Positions 31,137-43,160 of a stretch of 64,000 bases of DNA are shown one piece after another; the stretch's first letter is position 1, and each line of letters begins with the position of its first letter. A program made the position numbers and the translations under genes. Source of the DNA: Rheum nobile (Eukaryota > Streptophyta > Magnoliopsida > Caryophyllales > Polygonaceae); the NCBI GenBank assembly GCA_027886185.1, contig WOAB01000103.1:3500001-3564000 (forward strand), given 5' to 3'. Below the pieces are notes generated by a model that worked only from the letters and a program-made list of their open reading frames with translations, made no database searches and was not told the origin of the DNA.

Positions 31137-34100
31137 TATTAGAATATATTGTTACCTAAATTGTTGATATATATTATTCTGTAGATATGATTGTTATCCT
31201 TCTATTATTCTGAGGATCTCCTATTCCGATCCTAACCTTGTACTATATATATTCTTCTTATTAATGATAATAAACAATGATTCAGTTGATCAATTACTGA
31301 TCTCATATGGTATCAGAGCTTAGCCTGGTGTGATCCACACTTTCTCTTTCTCAACCTTCGTGCTCGGCTTTTTCACCTACCGACACCGTCATGACCAACC
31401 CACCCTCTTCCACCGGCAACTCCTCTAGTCAGTTGCTCTTGGCTGCTACCTCCACTTCTCCTCTCAACTTTCAAATCCCCAATGTTTCTGTCAAGTTGGA
31501 CCGTACTAATTTCTATCTCTGGTGCAAGACTGTCTTGGCTTCCCTTGAAGCTTTTGGGTTGGACTCCTATGTCCTGACCTCGAATGCCCCGGCCACTTTT
31601 AAACCGCAGGCCGCTGATGTCACTACTCCTCATGAACCTAATCCCGACTATGCTACTTGGCATCGTGGTGACCGGTTCGTCCTCATCTGGCTGCACTCCA
31701 CCTTGACCGAGCGTGCACTGGCTTTGGTTTCTCGTGCCAACACTGCTCGTGAGACTTGGCTTGCTATTGAGCGCTCCTATCAGGCTCAAACTTGGGCTCG
31801 TCGAATGGCCCTTAAACATCAGCTTCAAACTCTTACCAAGGGTTCAATGTCCATTCAAGAATATGTCGAACAGAAACGCAACATTGATGACTCGCTTGCT
31901 GAAAGTCTTCATGTTGTCCCTAGTGAAGATCTCATTGGTTGCATCTTAAATGGGCTCGATAATTCTTACGGGCCATTTGTCACTGCTTTCATGATGAAGT
32001 CCGAGGAGGTCATTGTTGAAGACTTAGTTGGTCTTCTACTTCAGGAAGAGGAGAGACTTGAACATGGTAATCGTCAGCAATCTTCACCTCTCCTACCTCT
32101 ACCACCGTCTGCTTCTACGGCGCCGACACCATCTGCTAATGTGGCCTACAACAACTTTGGCCGCTCCAACAATCACCGACGATCTGTTGCACCGTCTTCC
32201 TCGCAATCTCCTGCTTCTCAGGGGAATCGCCAATCCGACTTCACCAGCGGAAACCCCCGTCGCCGGATTCAATGTCAGATCTGCGGAAAAATGGGCCACC
32301 CGGCCATTGATTGCTACAACCGTAACAACCACACGGAGTTTCCTGGCCGTACTCCGCCCAATCGTTTAGCTGACAGATCGGCTAATTATGCTTCGCCGTC
32401 ATCCATTGTTGATCCGACTTGGTACTTTGACACCGGAGCCACTGATCATGTCTCCCCTGATCTTCAGAGACTAACCATCTCCGATGAGTATCGCAGGGAC
32501 GACAAACTATCCGTTGGTAACGGTAATCAATTGTCTATTTCACATGTTGGCTCTACTATTCTGCCTGCAAAACTTGATGTTCACTTGAATGATATCCTAG
32601 TTGTTCCTGCTCTTACTAAAAAATTATTGAGTGTCTCCAAACTAAACCGCGATAACAACACTTTCATGGAATTTCACCCTAATCATTGTGTTGTTAAGAC
32701 TCTGCAGGGCAAACCAATCCTTCACGGAACCGTTGATAATGGCCTCTATCGTCTCCACTTGCCGTCCACATCCCCTCCTCCCACAGTTATGATCAGTGCT
32801 CATACCTCGCTGCATGGTTGGCACTGTCGGCTAGCACATCCTCATGAACACATATTGCGTCGTCTTGTGTCTACTTTCAATCTTCCAGTTAGTTCTAATA
32901 AATTTCCCAATGTTTGTGAACCTTGTCAATTGGGTAAAAGTCGTCGTTTTCATCTTCCTACGAGTCATGTTAGCAGTTCTAAACGTTTTGATCTTATGTA
33001 TTCAGATGTTTGGGGCCCCGCCCCTGTGGTCTCATTTAATGGCAATCGATACTTTGTGTTCTTTATTGATGATGCAACCAAGTTCATATGGATATATTTT
33101 CTTACTCACAAGTCACAAGTTTTTTATGCCTTTAAGACGTTTTGTGCTATGGTACATACACAATTTGAATCCCACATCAAAAGCCTTCAAACCGATTGGG
33201 GTGGGGAGTTTCGCAATGTCTCTACTTTCCTAACCTCACAGGGTATTCAACATCGGGTCTCGTGCCCTCACACTCAAGAACAAAACGGGGCTGTTGAACG
33301 TCGGAATCGAATCATTGTTGAGAAAGGTTTAACTCTCTTAGCTCAATCCTCCCTACCTTTCAATTTTTGGGAACATGCTTTTCATACTACTACCTATCTT
33401 AACAATAGAACTATTACTCCTATCCTACACTATATTTCTCCTTATAAAAAATTATACTCCAAAATCCCAGATTATGACTTTATAAAAACCTTTGGTTGTC
33501 TCTGTTATCCATTCATTCGTCCTTATAATACTCATAAGCTGGATTTTCGGTCTATTCCTTGTGTCTTTCTTGGGTTTAGTTCTAAACACAAAGGTTATTT
33601 ATGTTTACATGTTCCCAATTCTCGTCTCTATGTTGCCCGGCATGTTGTGTTCAATGAAGATATGTTCCCGTATGCTTCCATTGCAGCAGCTTCTACATCG
33701 GCTTCCTCCTCTATACAGACACCGCCAACAGCCCCTGTCTCTCTACTCGAGCAGGCTGTTGCCGTCACTCACCGACCATCTACGCTGCCTGCAGCCACTC
33801 CTCCAATCCCATCATCGCCTCCTACCGCGACCTCATCTCCCAATCCGCTCTTTACAACACCAACCCTTTCCCCGGGTCCTACAAACTCGGCCCCATCCTC
33901 CTCAAATGACTCTCCACCATTGCCCCTTCCTTATCCCACGACCCCATCATACTATCGGCCATCAGATACTACTACCCATACCATGACCACTCGTGCTCAC
34001 ACCCAATCCCCTAAACCCAAGACCTTTCTCTCCACGCATCACCCTCTTCCCGACGATCCCTTGCCTCTTCCTGAAAAAGAACCCACATCTTATCTGCAAG

Positions 34101-35788
34101 CTAGTAAACATTCTTGTTGGAAAAAGGCTATGCAGGCTGAATATATGGCTTTAATACGTAATAACACTTGGTCACTTGTTCCACGTCCTTGTGATACTAA
34201 TTTGGTTGGTTGTAAGTGGGTTTTCAGGATCAAGCGGAAAGTTGATGGCTCAGTTGAGCGTTACAAAGCTCGTCTTGTGGCTAAGGGATTTCATCAAGAG
34301 GAAGGAGTTGATTACTTTGATACTTTTAGCACTGTGGTCAAGCCCACAACCATTCGTATTGTCCTTACGTTGGCACTCTCTCGTGGTTGGTCTATCAGAC
34401 AATTGGATATCAATAATGCCTTTCTCAATGGAGACCTTGCTGAAACTGTGTATATGGAGCAACCTAAGGGATTCATTGATTCTGCACATCCTCTTCATGT
34501 GTGCAAGTTGAATAAGGCTCTATATGGCCTCAAGCAGGCTCCTCGCACTTGGTTTACTAAGCTCAAAACTTTTCTGCTACTCAATGGTTTTCGGGCATGT
34601 TACTCAGATACCTCCTTGTTTGTTCATCACACTGCTACTACTACCATTTACTTGCTTGTATATGTTGATGATCTCATTCTTACAGGCAGTGATCAGGTTT
34701 ATATTGCTCAGTTCATTCAGCTGCTTAATCAGGCATTTTCACTCAAGGATTTGGGTTCTCTGAATTATTTTTTGGGAATTGAGGTTGTGCATAAAGGATC
34801 AACTCTTCTCTTGTCACAGTCCAAGTACATCAGAGACCTCCTCCAGCGCTGCAAAATGGCTGATGCCAAGCCACTCCACTCTCCTGCAGATCCGAGTGTT
34901 CGCTTGTGCCGAGAAGGGGAGTCTGTCGCTGATGTTCACCTTTACCGTCAAGTTGTTGGGGCTCTTCAGTATGCTACCATCACGAGACCGGATATTGCCT
35001 ATGTCGTCAATAGGGTGTGCCAGTTTATGCATGCTCCCAAAACAACCCATTGGCAGGCCGCCAAACGCATTCTTCGATATCTGAAAGGCACCCTTGATCA
35101 TGGCTTGTATCTCCAACGCACTGACAATCCTACACTTCTTGCTTACTCTGATGCTGGCTGGTTGTCTGATGCTGATGACTGTCGCTCCCAATACGAGTTT
35201 GCTATTTACCTGGGTCCAAATCTGATCAGTTGGACATCCCGAAAGTAGCGTGTTGTTGCTCGCTCCAGCACCGAAGCAGAATTTCGAGCTCTGGCATATA
35301 CCACTACTGAGATCACGTGGGTTCAACAACTTCTTCACGAGTTGTGTGTTCAGCTTCCGCATCCGCCAGTTCTCCTTTGTGACAATATTGGTGCTACATT
35401 CATGACTGCGAACCCGATTATCAGTTCTCGCTCCAAGCATATTCATCTTGACTATTATTTTGTTCGAGAACGCGTTGATGCTGGTCTTCTTCATGTTCGC
35501 CATGTCTCTTCTGGGATCAATTTGCTGATGTGTTCACTAAACCACTCAGCTCCAATCGTTTCTGCTTCTTACGGTCCAAGCTTCAAGTTCGGACCCTCTC
35601 TTGAGCTTGCCGAGGGGTATTATAATATATTGTTACCTAAATTGTTGATATATATTATTCTGTAGATATGATTGTTATCCTTCTATTATTCTGAGGATCT
35701 CCTATTCCGATCCTAACCTTGTACTATATATATTCTTCTTATTAATGATAATAAACAATGATTCAGTTGATCAATTACTGATCTCATA
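31137..35788 (+). mobile_element. Copia retrotransposon 1, young, 171-bp LTRs
   Basis: A 4652-bp element. Its LTRs at 31137-31307 and 35618-35788 are each 171 bp and differ at one base. The primer site TGGTATCAGAGC (tRNA-iMet) follows at 31308 and a polypurine GAGGGG precedes the right LTR. The LTRs start TATTA, not TG. Flanks share ACAC (31133-31136 and 35789-35792), so a 4-5 bp target duplication is likely. It sits inside the CACTA-type element and is therefore younger than it. One coding frame covers almost the whole interior. Confidence 0.92.
31391..35604 (+). pseudogene. Gag-pol polyprotein of Copia 1, nearly intact
   Basis: The frame runs open for 1285 codons. Order: gag (about residues 25-240), CCHC knuckle CQICGKMGHPAIDC (about 295), protease DTGATDH (347), integrase HHCC finger (about 478-515) and core (YSDVWGP 539, TDWGGEF 602, VERRNR near 636). 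Reverse transcriptase runs from about 910 with YVDDLIL at 1091. RNase H begins about 1255. The product would copy element RNA into DNA and integrate it. A TAG at 35246-35248 cuts RNase H just before RVVARSSTEAEF. The frame continues, then shifts near 35515 and ends at the TGA at 35602-35604. These two changes are the only clear defects; either could be a recent mutation or a sequencing error. The start is the first ATG, 74 bases past the primer site. Confidence 0.9.
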
Positions 35789-36649
35789 ACACCTATAGTG
35801 GTGTATGGTTTCCAGCTCACTGAAATGGAACTTTATTTCTGCTTTATCCCTCTATTGGTTAGCATAGCATGTTCAAAGCTAAACATATCTTTTCTACTTC
35901 TCTTCTTGATGCCATGTTGAAGAAGATTGATTTGTACACAAGGTGCAATATCTCATAGAGCTCCAATAGTTGATTAGAACGTAGGTGTAACTGTAAAAGG
36001 CAAGAATTATGTATCTATTCCCTTCGTACTTGCATATCCTCCTATTTCATCTCTGGAAACTTGTTGTCTGAAAAATCTCTTTTACCTATTTGACCATTCA
36101 ACCTCATCATTAACTGGATGTAGATCAATCTTCCATAAGTATTGTTGCTTGCAAGTTACTCATACATGCGTAAATTAATTTGAATTCTTCTATAAGTTTT
36201 GTTCTTTGATTGAGACTGAAGAATATTTTGATCTGACAAGCTCTTGTTTACTTTTGAATTTAAGTTTTGACATGCAGTGCTACCCAAAATCGCTTGGGTC
36301 GAAACCACTGTCAAAGGGCAAGATTGATGAGGTTCGAGATCAATGGATTACTTTTGTACAAAGTTTCATCTTTTAATTGGTCAAATTGTGCAAATGTTAT
36401 TATTAGGAAATATTAATTACTTTACATGATATTAGTGATTTGTTCATTACCAACTTTGAATTGATGACCAAGCTAGGTACGTTGTTACATGATTGATATT
36501 GTAAACGATGTTTGATTATATTTGGATGGTTGTCGGGTGTTCATTGAAATTGTTTGTCGTAGGTAAATGATATAAAATTCGACCAGCTTTATCCATCATA
36601 TTATTTATAACAGTGACCCAATAAATGGGACATACAATATAACTATAGT
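35789..36649. other. CACTA interior right of Copia 1
   Basis: Mostly non-coding. A short frame at 36272-36376 (MQCYPKSLGSKPLSKGKIDE, then VRDQWITFVQSF) follows an AG and has balanced codons, so it could be a last exon of a captured or element gene. I do not recognise it. Confidence 0.35.
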
Positions 36650-37160
36650 TATAACAAATAAACGGAGATGACATTTTACTACGGTTGTAAAATTTTTACT
36701 ACGGGTGAATCATTCCTTTTTACTACGGTTTAAACAAATTTACTACATGCACCGTTAATACAGTTTATTTCCTTTTACTATGATTGAAACAATTTAACTA
36801 CAAGTAAAATTACCAAGGTTGCTTTGGTTGAAACAACTTTACGACTTGTCCAATTACCACGGTTGTCACTATTACTACGGGTCTTAATGGGAATAGAAAA
36901 TGTGTTTTTTTACTAAAGTTACATATTTACTACGGTTCGAGAACAATAGTAAATATGTAACCATAGTATATATACAATCGTAGTAAAACAACGACTGTGG
37001 TTAAATGACTGTAGTATATTTACTACGGTTCGGCAACCGTAGTAAACATATAGCCGTAGTAAATATGTAACCGTAGTAAACAATTTTATAATGACCACTT
37101 TTACTACGGTTGTGAACCGTAGTAATATATGCATTTGGAACCGCAGTAAACTTGTCATTT
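36650..37160. repeat. Right subterminal repeats of the CACTA-type element
   Basis: Repeated TTTACTACGG and CCGTAGTAAA in both orientations, mirroring the left subterminal region. Short frames through them are artefacts. Confidence 0.7.
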
Positions 37161-37242
37161 TATACTAAGTGATTGAAATAATAAGAGAGTTGAAAATTTT
37201 AGACAACAACGAATCGAATGAATTAAGATCATAGCCAAACTT

Positions 37243-37894
37243 TTTTTTTTGAGATAAAAACTAAACTTGCATTAGATGTTGCCAAAAGGCAGTAGAGGAA
37301 TATCAGACAGTACAACCATTGACCCAAGCGTCAAGGAAAAGCAAAGCAAACAAAAAACAAGGGAAAACCGGAAACTAAACCAGGACCAAGAGAAGAACAA
37401 GGTAGAAGAAGGTGCTAGAAAAGGAAGGATCTGGGAAACACTCCTTAAAGCTAATAGACCAATGATTGTGATAGCTTTTACAGACTTACTCACTATCACA
37501 ACCATTGAACCATTAAACGAAGAAGAAGAGAACAAACCCAGCCTAACAAACAAGAAAGGAGCAAGCACCAAACAAAACAAACAACTAAACATAGCTTCTA
37601 AACAAACAACTAAACAACTAAACCACAAAGAAAAGGAAAATTCCCCAAAGCACACACCCAGCAGCAACTCCAGCAAGAAGAAGGTCGGCGACCGGATCTG
37701 GAACATGCAGAGGATAGGCGATGTCGACGTAGCAGCGCCGACCGGAGGAAAGCCACGATGGAGCAGCGTCGGCGGAGGAGAGCTAGATCTGCAGAAGGAG
37801 AGGCAACGCCGATAGAGGAAAAGCCACAAAACCCACAAATCGCTTGGAATAGTAAAGGCTGATCTCGGCTGCCCAAGGAAGAACGAATGCATGC
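37243..37894 (-). mobile_element. Non-LTR retroposon with 17-bp target duplication
   Basis: A 652-bp insertion with a poly-T start (poly-A tail on the minus strand) flanked by the exact repeat AGATCATAGCCAAACTT (37226-37242 and 37895-37911). The uninterrupted sequence exists at about 17602-17620. The minus strand ends GGCAACATCTAATGCAAG, then TTTAGTTTTTATCTC and the A tail, as in plant LINE 3' ends. The long minus-strand frame (37976-37272) crosses the element border and lacks known domains. Probably a 5'-truncated LINE. Confidence 0.85.
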
Positions 37895-38178
37895 AGATCA
37901 TAGCCAAACTTAGAACACTAAAAAAGCAACATTTGAGTTTGGTAAATTTCCTCTCTCTGTTATTGTATCCACACAATTATAAAGTACAAAAAAGGTACAA
38001 CAAGAAGCTCAAATATGCTCAGCTAGCTCTACCCCCTACCACCAGTTGCCAAAACCGACTGCAAGAGATAATAACAAAAAACCTAACTCCTAAGGGTGCC
38101 GTATCAACGACGACTAACCACCTAAATGCTACATCAGTGACCAATAAACAAACTTCAACATAATTGCATAAACTCTTA

Positions 38179-38456
38179 TGTTGGATGTTTACTAGTACTT
38201 AAGATTTTAGGTTACTATTTGACCAATTAAATATCTATATGTTGCCTTTATATTAATTCTTCTTTTGAAGAGCATTCTTGTAACAATGCATCTTCATTAG
38301 CCTATAAATAGAGGTTCATATCAAGATACAAAAAGAGAACAAGAAGAAGAAATACAAGACTTTGTTCATACTTTATCTCTTTTCTCTAGCTCTCTTATTT
38401 CATATTAGTTTATACTTTTGGTCTCTTAAGATTGAAATCTTATCAATATTATAACA
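38179..38456 (+). mobile_element. Copia-type LTR with promoter, plus start of interior
   Basis: A 278-bp LTR, TGTTGGATG...TATAACA, followed directly by TGTTATCAGCAC, a Copia-type start of the interior. It has a clear TATA box (CCTATAAATAGAGG, about 38301). Interior-like AT-rich sequence runs to about 39170 with no usable frame; a (TA)n tract lies near 38709-38736. The partner LTR was not found. Confidence 0.6.
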
Positions 38457-38706
38457 TGTTATCAGCACAATTAGCTCGAGGTATGTTTAGTTTTTTCAAA
38501 AATGTGTTATTCATCGATGCCTCCTTATTTGGTTCCCATTGCCTCTAATTGTTACATATAAATTAAAGTAATATGCAATCTTGATCTATAAGAAATATAG
38601 TTTTCTGGACTGATTGTTTTCTTGATTTAACTTAATGTTTCTGTACACTGCTATCACTGATATTTTGTTTGCAATTATGAATTCATACTTTTATTTTTAT
38701 ACTTTG

Positions 38707-38740
<34 letters not shown>

Positions 38741-39175
38741 GTGTTTATGCAATTTATTGCTTAAAGTGGACGATGTATGTAAACCATATTAGTCCTTGTA
38801 GAGGCAAATTAAATTCATCTCCCGAAGAAGGTGTATATTATATGAAATATCTTCTTGGTAGAGATGAAGTTTATTTTATAAAGAGGGTATACTCTTAATC
38901 TAAATGATGTTCAGATAGTGGTGAATATTATTCTTGAAATGATGAGTGTAATTCCTCTGAAGAGGATGTACATATAAGTAAATGAAAGATAAATTTTATT
39001 TTCGAATAACTGATGAATATTGTCTTGTACTAATAAAAGTCATTCCTTGAAGTAAATGAAAGATAAGAATTGTATTTTCGAATAGAAACAAAAATCATAT
39101 ATTAGAAAGTAAAGTGATATTAATATAAACATATCTCCCGAAGTAGACATGTATACAAAATTGAGACAAATATAA

Positions 39176-39867
39176 TGTAAGGCTCGAGGCCTTAGAAGCG
39201 TCATCTCATGCCAACATGTGGACTTCCAAAGATGTCACCCATCATGGTTCTATTCTCGCCCAAGCACACTTAACTTCAGAGTTTTTTGTCGTCACTTGAA
39301 CCCTAAAAAAGGAAGAGCTCTTGTCGACATCCCTATCAAGGCCCAAAGACCGCCCTCTGGGTCTAGTTACCACCATCCAGGCTAAGTCCACTCGTAACCC
39401 AGAGTCGGCTCACATACCATTTGTATGGTCCGATGCCATAAAAGCGTCATCCAATGCCAACGTGTGGACTTTCTAGGAGGTCACCCATCCTGGCACTACT
39501 CCCGCCCAAAGACGCTTAACTTCAACCTTATAAATCAATCTCAAGTTTAGGGTGTTACAAAATCCCCCACTTAAACTCTTGATCGACGTCCCCATCAAGA
39601 CCCAAAGACCGCCCTCTAGATCGAGTTACCACCATCCAGGCTAAGTCCACTCGTAACCTAGAGTCGGCTCAGATACCATTTGTAATGCCCGAGGCCTAGA
39701 AGCACCATCCTATGCCAACGCGTGGACTTCTTAGGAGGTCACCCATCTTGGTACAACTCCCGCCCAAGGACGCCTAACTTCAGAGTCCTTTGTTCTCACT
39801 TTAACCCTACAAACTGACATGGGTCCACTTTAACCTTGTAAACCAATCTCAAATCTAGGGTGTTACA
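39176..39867 (-). mobile_element. Tandem Cassandra TRIM array 2
   Basis: Three LTRs share two internal domains on the minus strand: LTRs 39176 to about 39320, 39422-39559 and 39681-39867, all beginning TGTA and two ending GTGTTACA. Internal parts carry the reversed tRNA-Met primer site (GGCTCAGATACCATT near 39665). Each LTR has a 5S rRNA-like stretch. On the minus strand this reads AAGTTAAGCGTCTTTGGGCG and CCAGGATGGGTGACCTCC, the box A and box C control regions of 5S genes. Cassandra elements encode no protein and move with other elements' enzymes. Confidence 0.85.
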
Positions 39868-39979
39868 TATAAATCTATAAAATGGTTTATATGTAAGTTT
39901 TGTGAATTATATTATATCATTTAAGTGGGTGTTCATATAAATAATTCCAGTTTTTATATTGTAAATTTGAAATTGATAA

Positions 39980-40700
39980 ATATTATATTCTATATGTAGG
40001 TGTCGGGGCATATGCGGATAGGCTATTCGGTGAAAAATGCGGACAAACTTGGCCGTTGATCCATGTCCATCGTGTGGCTCGCGTCACGCGTTTGGGCTTG
40101 AAAAAAGTTAATATATTTTGCTTCACAAATAAGTCTACAAGAGCGAGTAACGCAGCTGACCGCTTAATGGTATAGAAAGCAGGGAGGTCGTGGGTTCGAC
40201 ACTCTCTTGGAGCGCTCTGGTTCTTCTTTTTTTGTTTCACTTGACATTTAATTACCTAAACACATACAATAATTTAATAATTCCAATTTGAAGCAAATAT
40301 TTTTTTTCTTACATTTTTGTCCAAAATATTACAGTTTTCACTATATTTAATTTATTCTCTATTTTTTTGTGCAAAATAATTACGGATTGATTTTTAAACA
40401 TCATTATTTCTTAATAAAAACCTTGATGCTATCAAATACGTACCATAAAATGATAATATTTGAATTCTAGTTATTTATATGGTGCATAATAGGGAAAATA
40501 AGATGTAGTTTTTAGAAGAATATATATCAATCTTAGATGACTATATATGAACATTGACATGTAATATATGAATCACATAGACCAATGAAAAATAATTTCA
40601 AACATGAACGTTCTCAAAGTTATATATATATGATCTACATAGAACAAGGTTCATATTTAGTACACTAACGGTTCATACTTAATATACTAAAGGTTAAGAT
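39980..40700 (+). mobile_element. Dispersed repeat with a tRNA-like head, copy B
   Basis: Partner of 19690-20283. At 40146-40200 it has a tRNA-like stretch: TTAATGGTATAGAAAGC as a weak A box and GGTTCGACACTC as a B box. Downstream blocks (ATAAGATGTAGTTTTTAGAA, ATGAACATTGACATG, GGTTCATACTTAATATACTA) match copy A. After it, AGGTTCATA-type repeats continue to about 40890. The minus-strand frame here reads the tRNA-like part and is not a gene. Confidence 0.5.
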
Positions 40701-41266
40701 TTGGTAACATGGATACTAAACGTAAAAAAAGGTGCATGATTAATAACTATAAACTATGTTAGAAACGTCCATGGTCAATAACTATAAACTATATTTGAGG
40801 TTCACAGTTAGTACACTAGCGGGTCATATGTATTAAACTAAAGGTTCATATGTAATACACCAAAGGTTTATATGTAATATAATAAAGGTTCAAATTTTAT
40901 AAAAAGAGTAAACTTGTTGTTTGATAACGCATTGTGAACCTAAGTATAAGTTTTTGAATCTCTAGTATAAGGTTTGTGAACCTTAGTATATAAAGTTAGT
41001 TTGTAAAAGTGTAGTGTAAAGTTTGTGAACCTCTAGTATAAAGTTTCTGAACCTATAGTATAAAATTTATAAACCTAGGTACATTAGCGTATTGTGTTCC
41101 ATAGGGGGGAAATGGCTCCCAAAAAAAATTGATAATTATGAAAAATGCCACCGTGCCAATTATACCCCTTTAAATATTAGCCCTCCCTTTACCTTGATCT
41201 AGTAGCCCATAATTGTCCTCGTTTTACACCATAAGAGTCATAAACACTTGAACCCCTCTCTCTACA
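40701..41266. other. Non-coding spacer
   Basis: Loose repeats of TTTGTGAACCTNTAGTATAAAG (40930-41080), then AT-rich sequence. No gene. Confidence 0.4.
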
Positions 41267-42331
41267 TGATGGCACCAAGTCTCATGAGCAACTCATTCGC
41301 GTCACTCAAGTCTCGACGTTGTTGGCAACAATCTCCAACTCAAGTGCCGACACAACCGGACCGAAGTAGAGCAAGACAAAGCGCCCCATCAAAGATGCAG
41401 GGAGGTGCACCAGACCATGCACCCAAGACTACAAACAGTTGGGAATGTGAACGCAATGAACATACCATCACACAGACCGTGCTCCACAATGCACGATCCA
41501 TGAACGACCTCTAGAGCCGGTCAAGCCCGCGCATAAGCATGTGAACAGTCTATAAGACTTCGGCATGGTGGACCGTATGGCCTGTGCACCCAATTATATT
41601 TTCATTTTCCTCCGTGCATTTGTACATGCAAGACCCGTGCATAGGCGGTAATATTCCGAGTTTTTTCGTGTTTGTTTTTATGATATAATTCACGTTTTTA
41701 GCCTTTTAGGATTTTAGAATAGAACCCTAGTACGTTCTTTTCTTTATTAGCATTCAGATTTGAAGACACGTGCATCTGGCTAGGTTCTTGTGTGTTTCTC
41801 ATCCATAATGATTATTGGTCTTGCTTTCAGGTTATTAAATCTACAATTGCGTTTTGTTCATCATTCAATTAAGTTCTTGAGAGTCCTTGAGTTTCCGTGT
41901 TCGTTAGAATCAAGCATAGGAATCCAGATCTTGTCTCTAAGACTAGACCAAAAGCATGAAACGTGGTTGAAGGAGTTAGCCACATATCAAGTGGTATAAG
42001 ATTCCCATCGTTTCGAGGCAAGATTTCTTTTGTTTTGTAAATTTTAATTCAGTACTTTTTAGCACTTACACAATAGTATAGTTGTTCTTCGTTCCAACCC
42101 GACCCACCACTACCATCACCACCGTACCACACCATCACTACATGCATCATCACTCCCACCATCACCCAGGTTGTTGTGCCATACCACCCCTGTCGTCCGC
42201 ATAATCGACTCATACCACCGAACCAATCATTCCCAAACCCCTTCTTATGTCACCCATTGCATACTTCAATGAGCTTGAGGACTTAATGTTCTAGGCCAAC
42301 ATTCATCACGGCCCAGATGCACTACAGGCTG

Positions 42332-43155
42332 TGATACGTGACAAACTCCCTTTGCCACGATTGATGTTTGGTCCCGTCTTGGAGACAAGATTTGAATTCC
42401 TTTGCTTAATTGAAACGAACACAAAAGATCAAGAAGGAACAAGAATGCAACTCAAAAATCAATCAATGATTTAGTAGTCCAAAAGCAAGAACAACAATCC
42501 AAAGCAAGAACAATAGCGTTTGGGATATGAACAACCTGAAACCAGTTCCAAGGCTTCCATGTCTTCAAATCCGACTGCTAATGAGGGAGAAAACCACTTA
42601 AATAGTATTAGGGCTCTAACATAAAAGCCCTAAAGGCTAATATTAAAATCTCATTAAAAATAATTCTTGGAATACTATTTTCGGAAAATAACAAACCGCA
42701 CGGCCGTGCACTCAAATGCATGGCATGTGCGCTACTCTCGAAGTGTTGTTGTTTTGGAACATGTCTGACCACACGACCATGCGTTTGTGTGCACGGCCGG
42801 TGTGTTGCTCACAACTTTAGTGCGCACCAGTAGATATTAAATCGCACGGTCGTGCCTTTGAGCGCATTGCCCATGCACCCTTGCTAGAAGGCCGTGGCAT
42901 CTCCTTAGGCTAGTGGGGTGGCTAGCCGTTGCTCCCGAGGATAGTTTATGGTGGCGTCCAAGCGTCGGATGAGTCTGGTTGTCGCCTTCTTGATCTTCTT
43001 GACGCGTCGTTCTATCTCGATCCAGTCGCATCGATACTTGTGTGGGGGCTCATTGGCGACGACGCAGTTACTTGAGTGATGCGAATGAGCTACTCATGGG
43101 CGCCATTAGAGGCCGTCTTGGTGGCCTTTTAATCATCCCTTCTCGGGTGGCCTTA
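42332..43155 (-). mobile_element. Inverted solo LTR nested in the Gypsy element
   Basis: An 824-bp LTR of a related family in the opposite direction. TGATACGTGACAAACTC at 42332 is the reverse of the host LTR end. The region GAATGAGCTACTCATGG near 43080 is the reverse of its start. It is flanked by an exact GGCTG duplication (42327-42331 and 43156-43160). Removing it joins gag codons on both sides. Confidence 0.8.
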
Positions 43156-43160
43156 GGCTG

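Larger units (their letters stand above)
24581..37171. mobile_element. CACTA-type element, 12.6 kb, with nested insertions
   Basis: The left end is CACTAGTACAAAACGG. The right end read inward is CACTTAGTATAAAATG, so the ends match as inverted repeats of about 15 bp. Both ends are lined by dense TACTACGGTT/AACCGTAGTA repeats (24600-25250 and 36650-37160), as in CACTA subterminal regions. The host sequence on the two sides joins to the uninterrupted 3' flank of YYSPP copy 1 (GTTAA...ATTGAAATAATAA at about 17540), an empty site correct to within a few bases. The expected 3-bp target duplication is not clear. No TNP2-type transposase was recognised, so it is probably non-autonomous. It holds an LTR (26280), a long-TIR element (27612) and a Copia element (31137). 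Confidence 0.75.

Noticed and set aside
31713..34763. Many alternative frames inside Copia 1
   Set aside because: They overlap the 1285-codon polyprotein, which explains the region fully.
37272..37976. 234-codon minus-strand frame with hydrophobic segments
   Set aside because: It runs across the retroposon border and its target duplication, so it cannot be an inherited gene.
39200..39270. Genuine 5S rRNA gene
   Set aside because: Only part of 5S is present, in several diverged copies, each inside an LTR with TGTA...TACA ends; Cassandra explains it.
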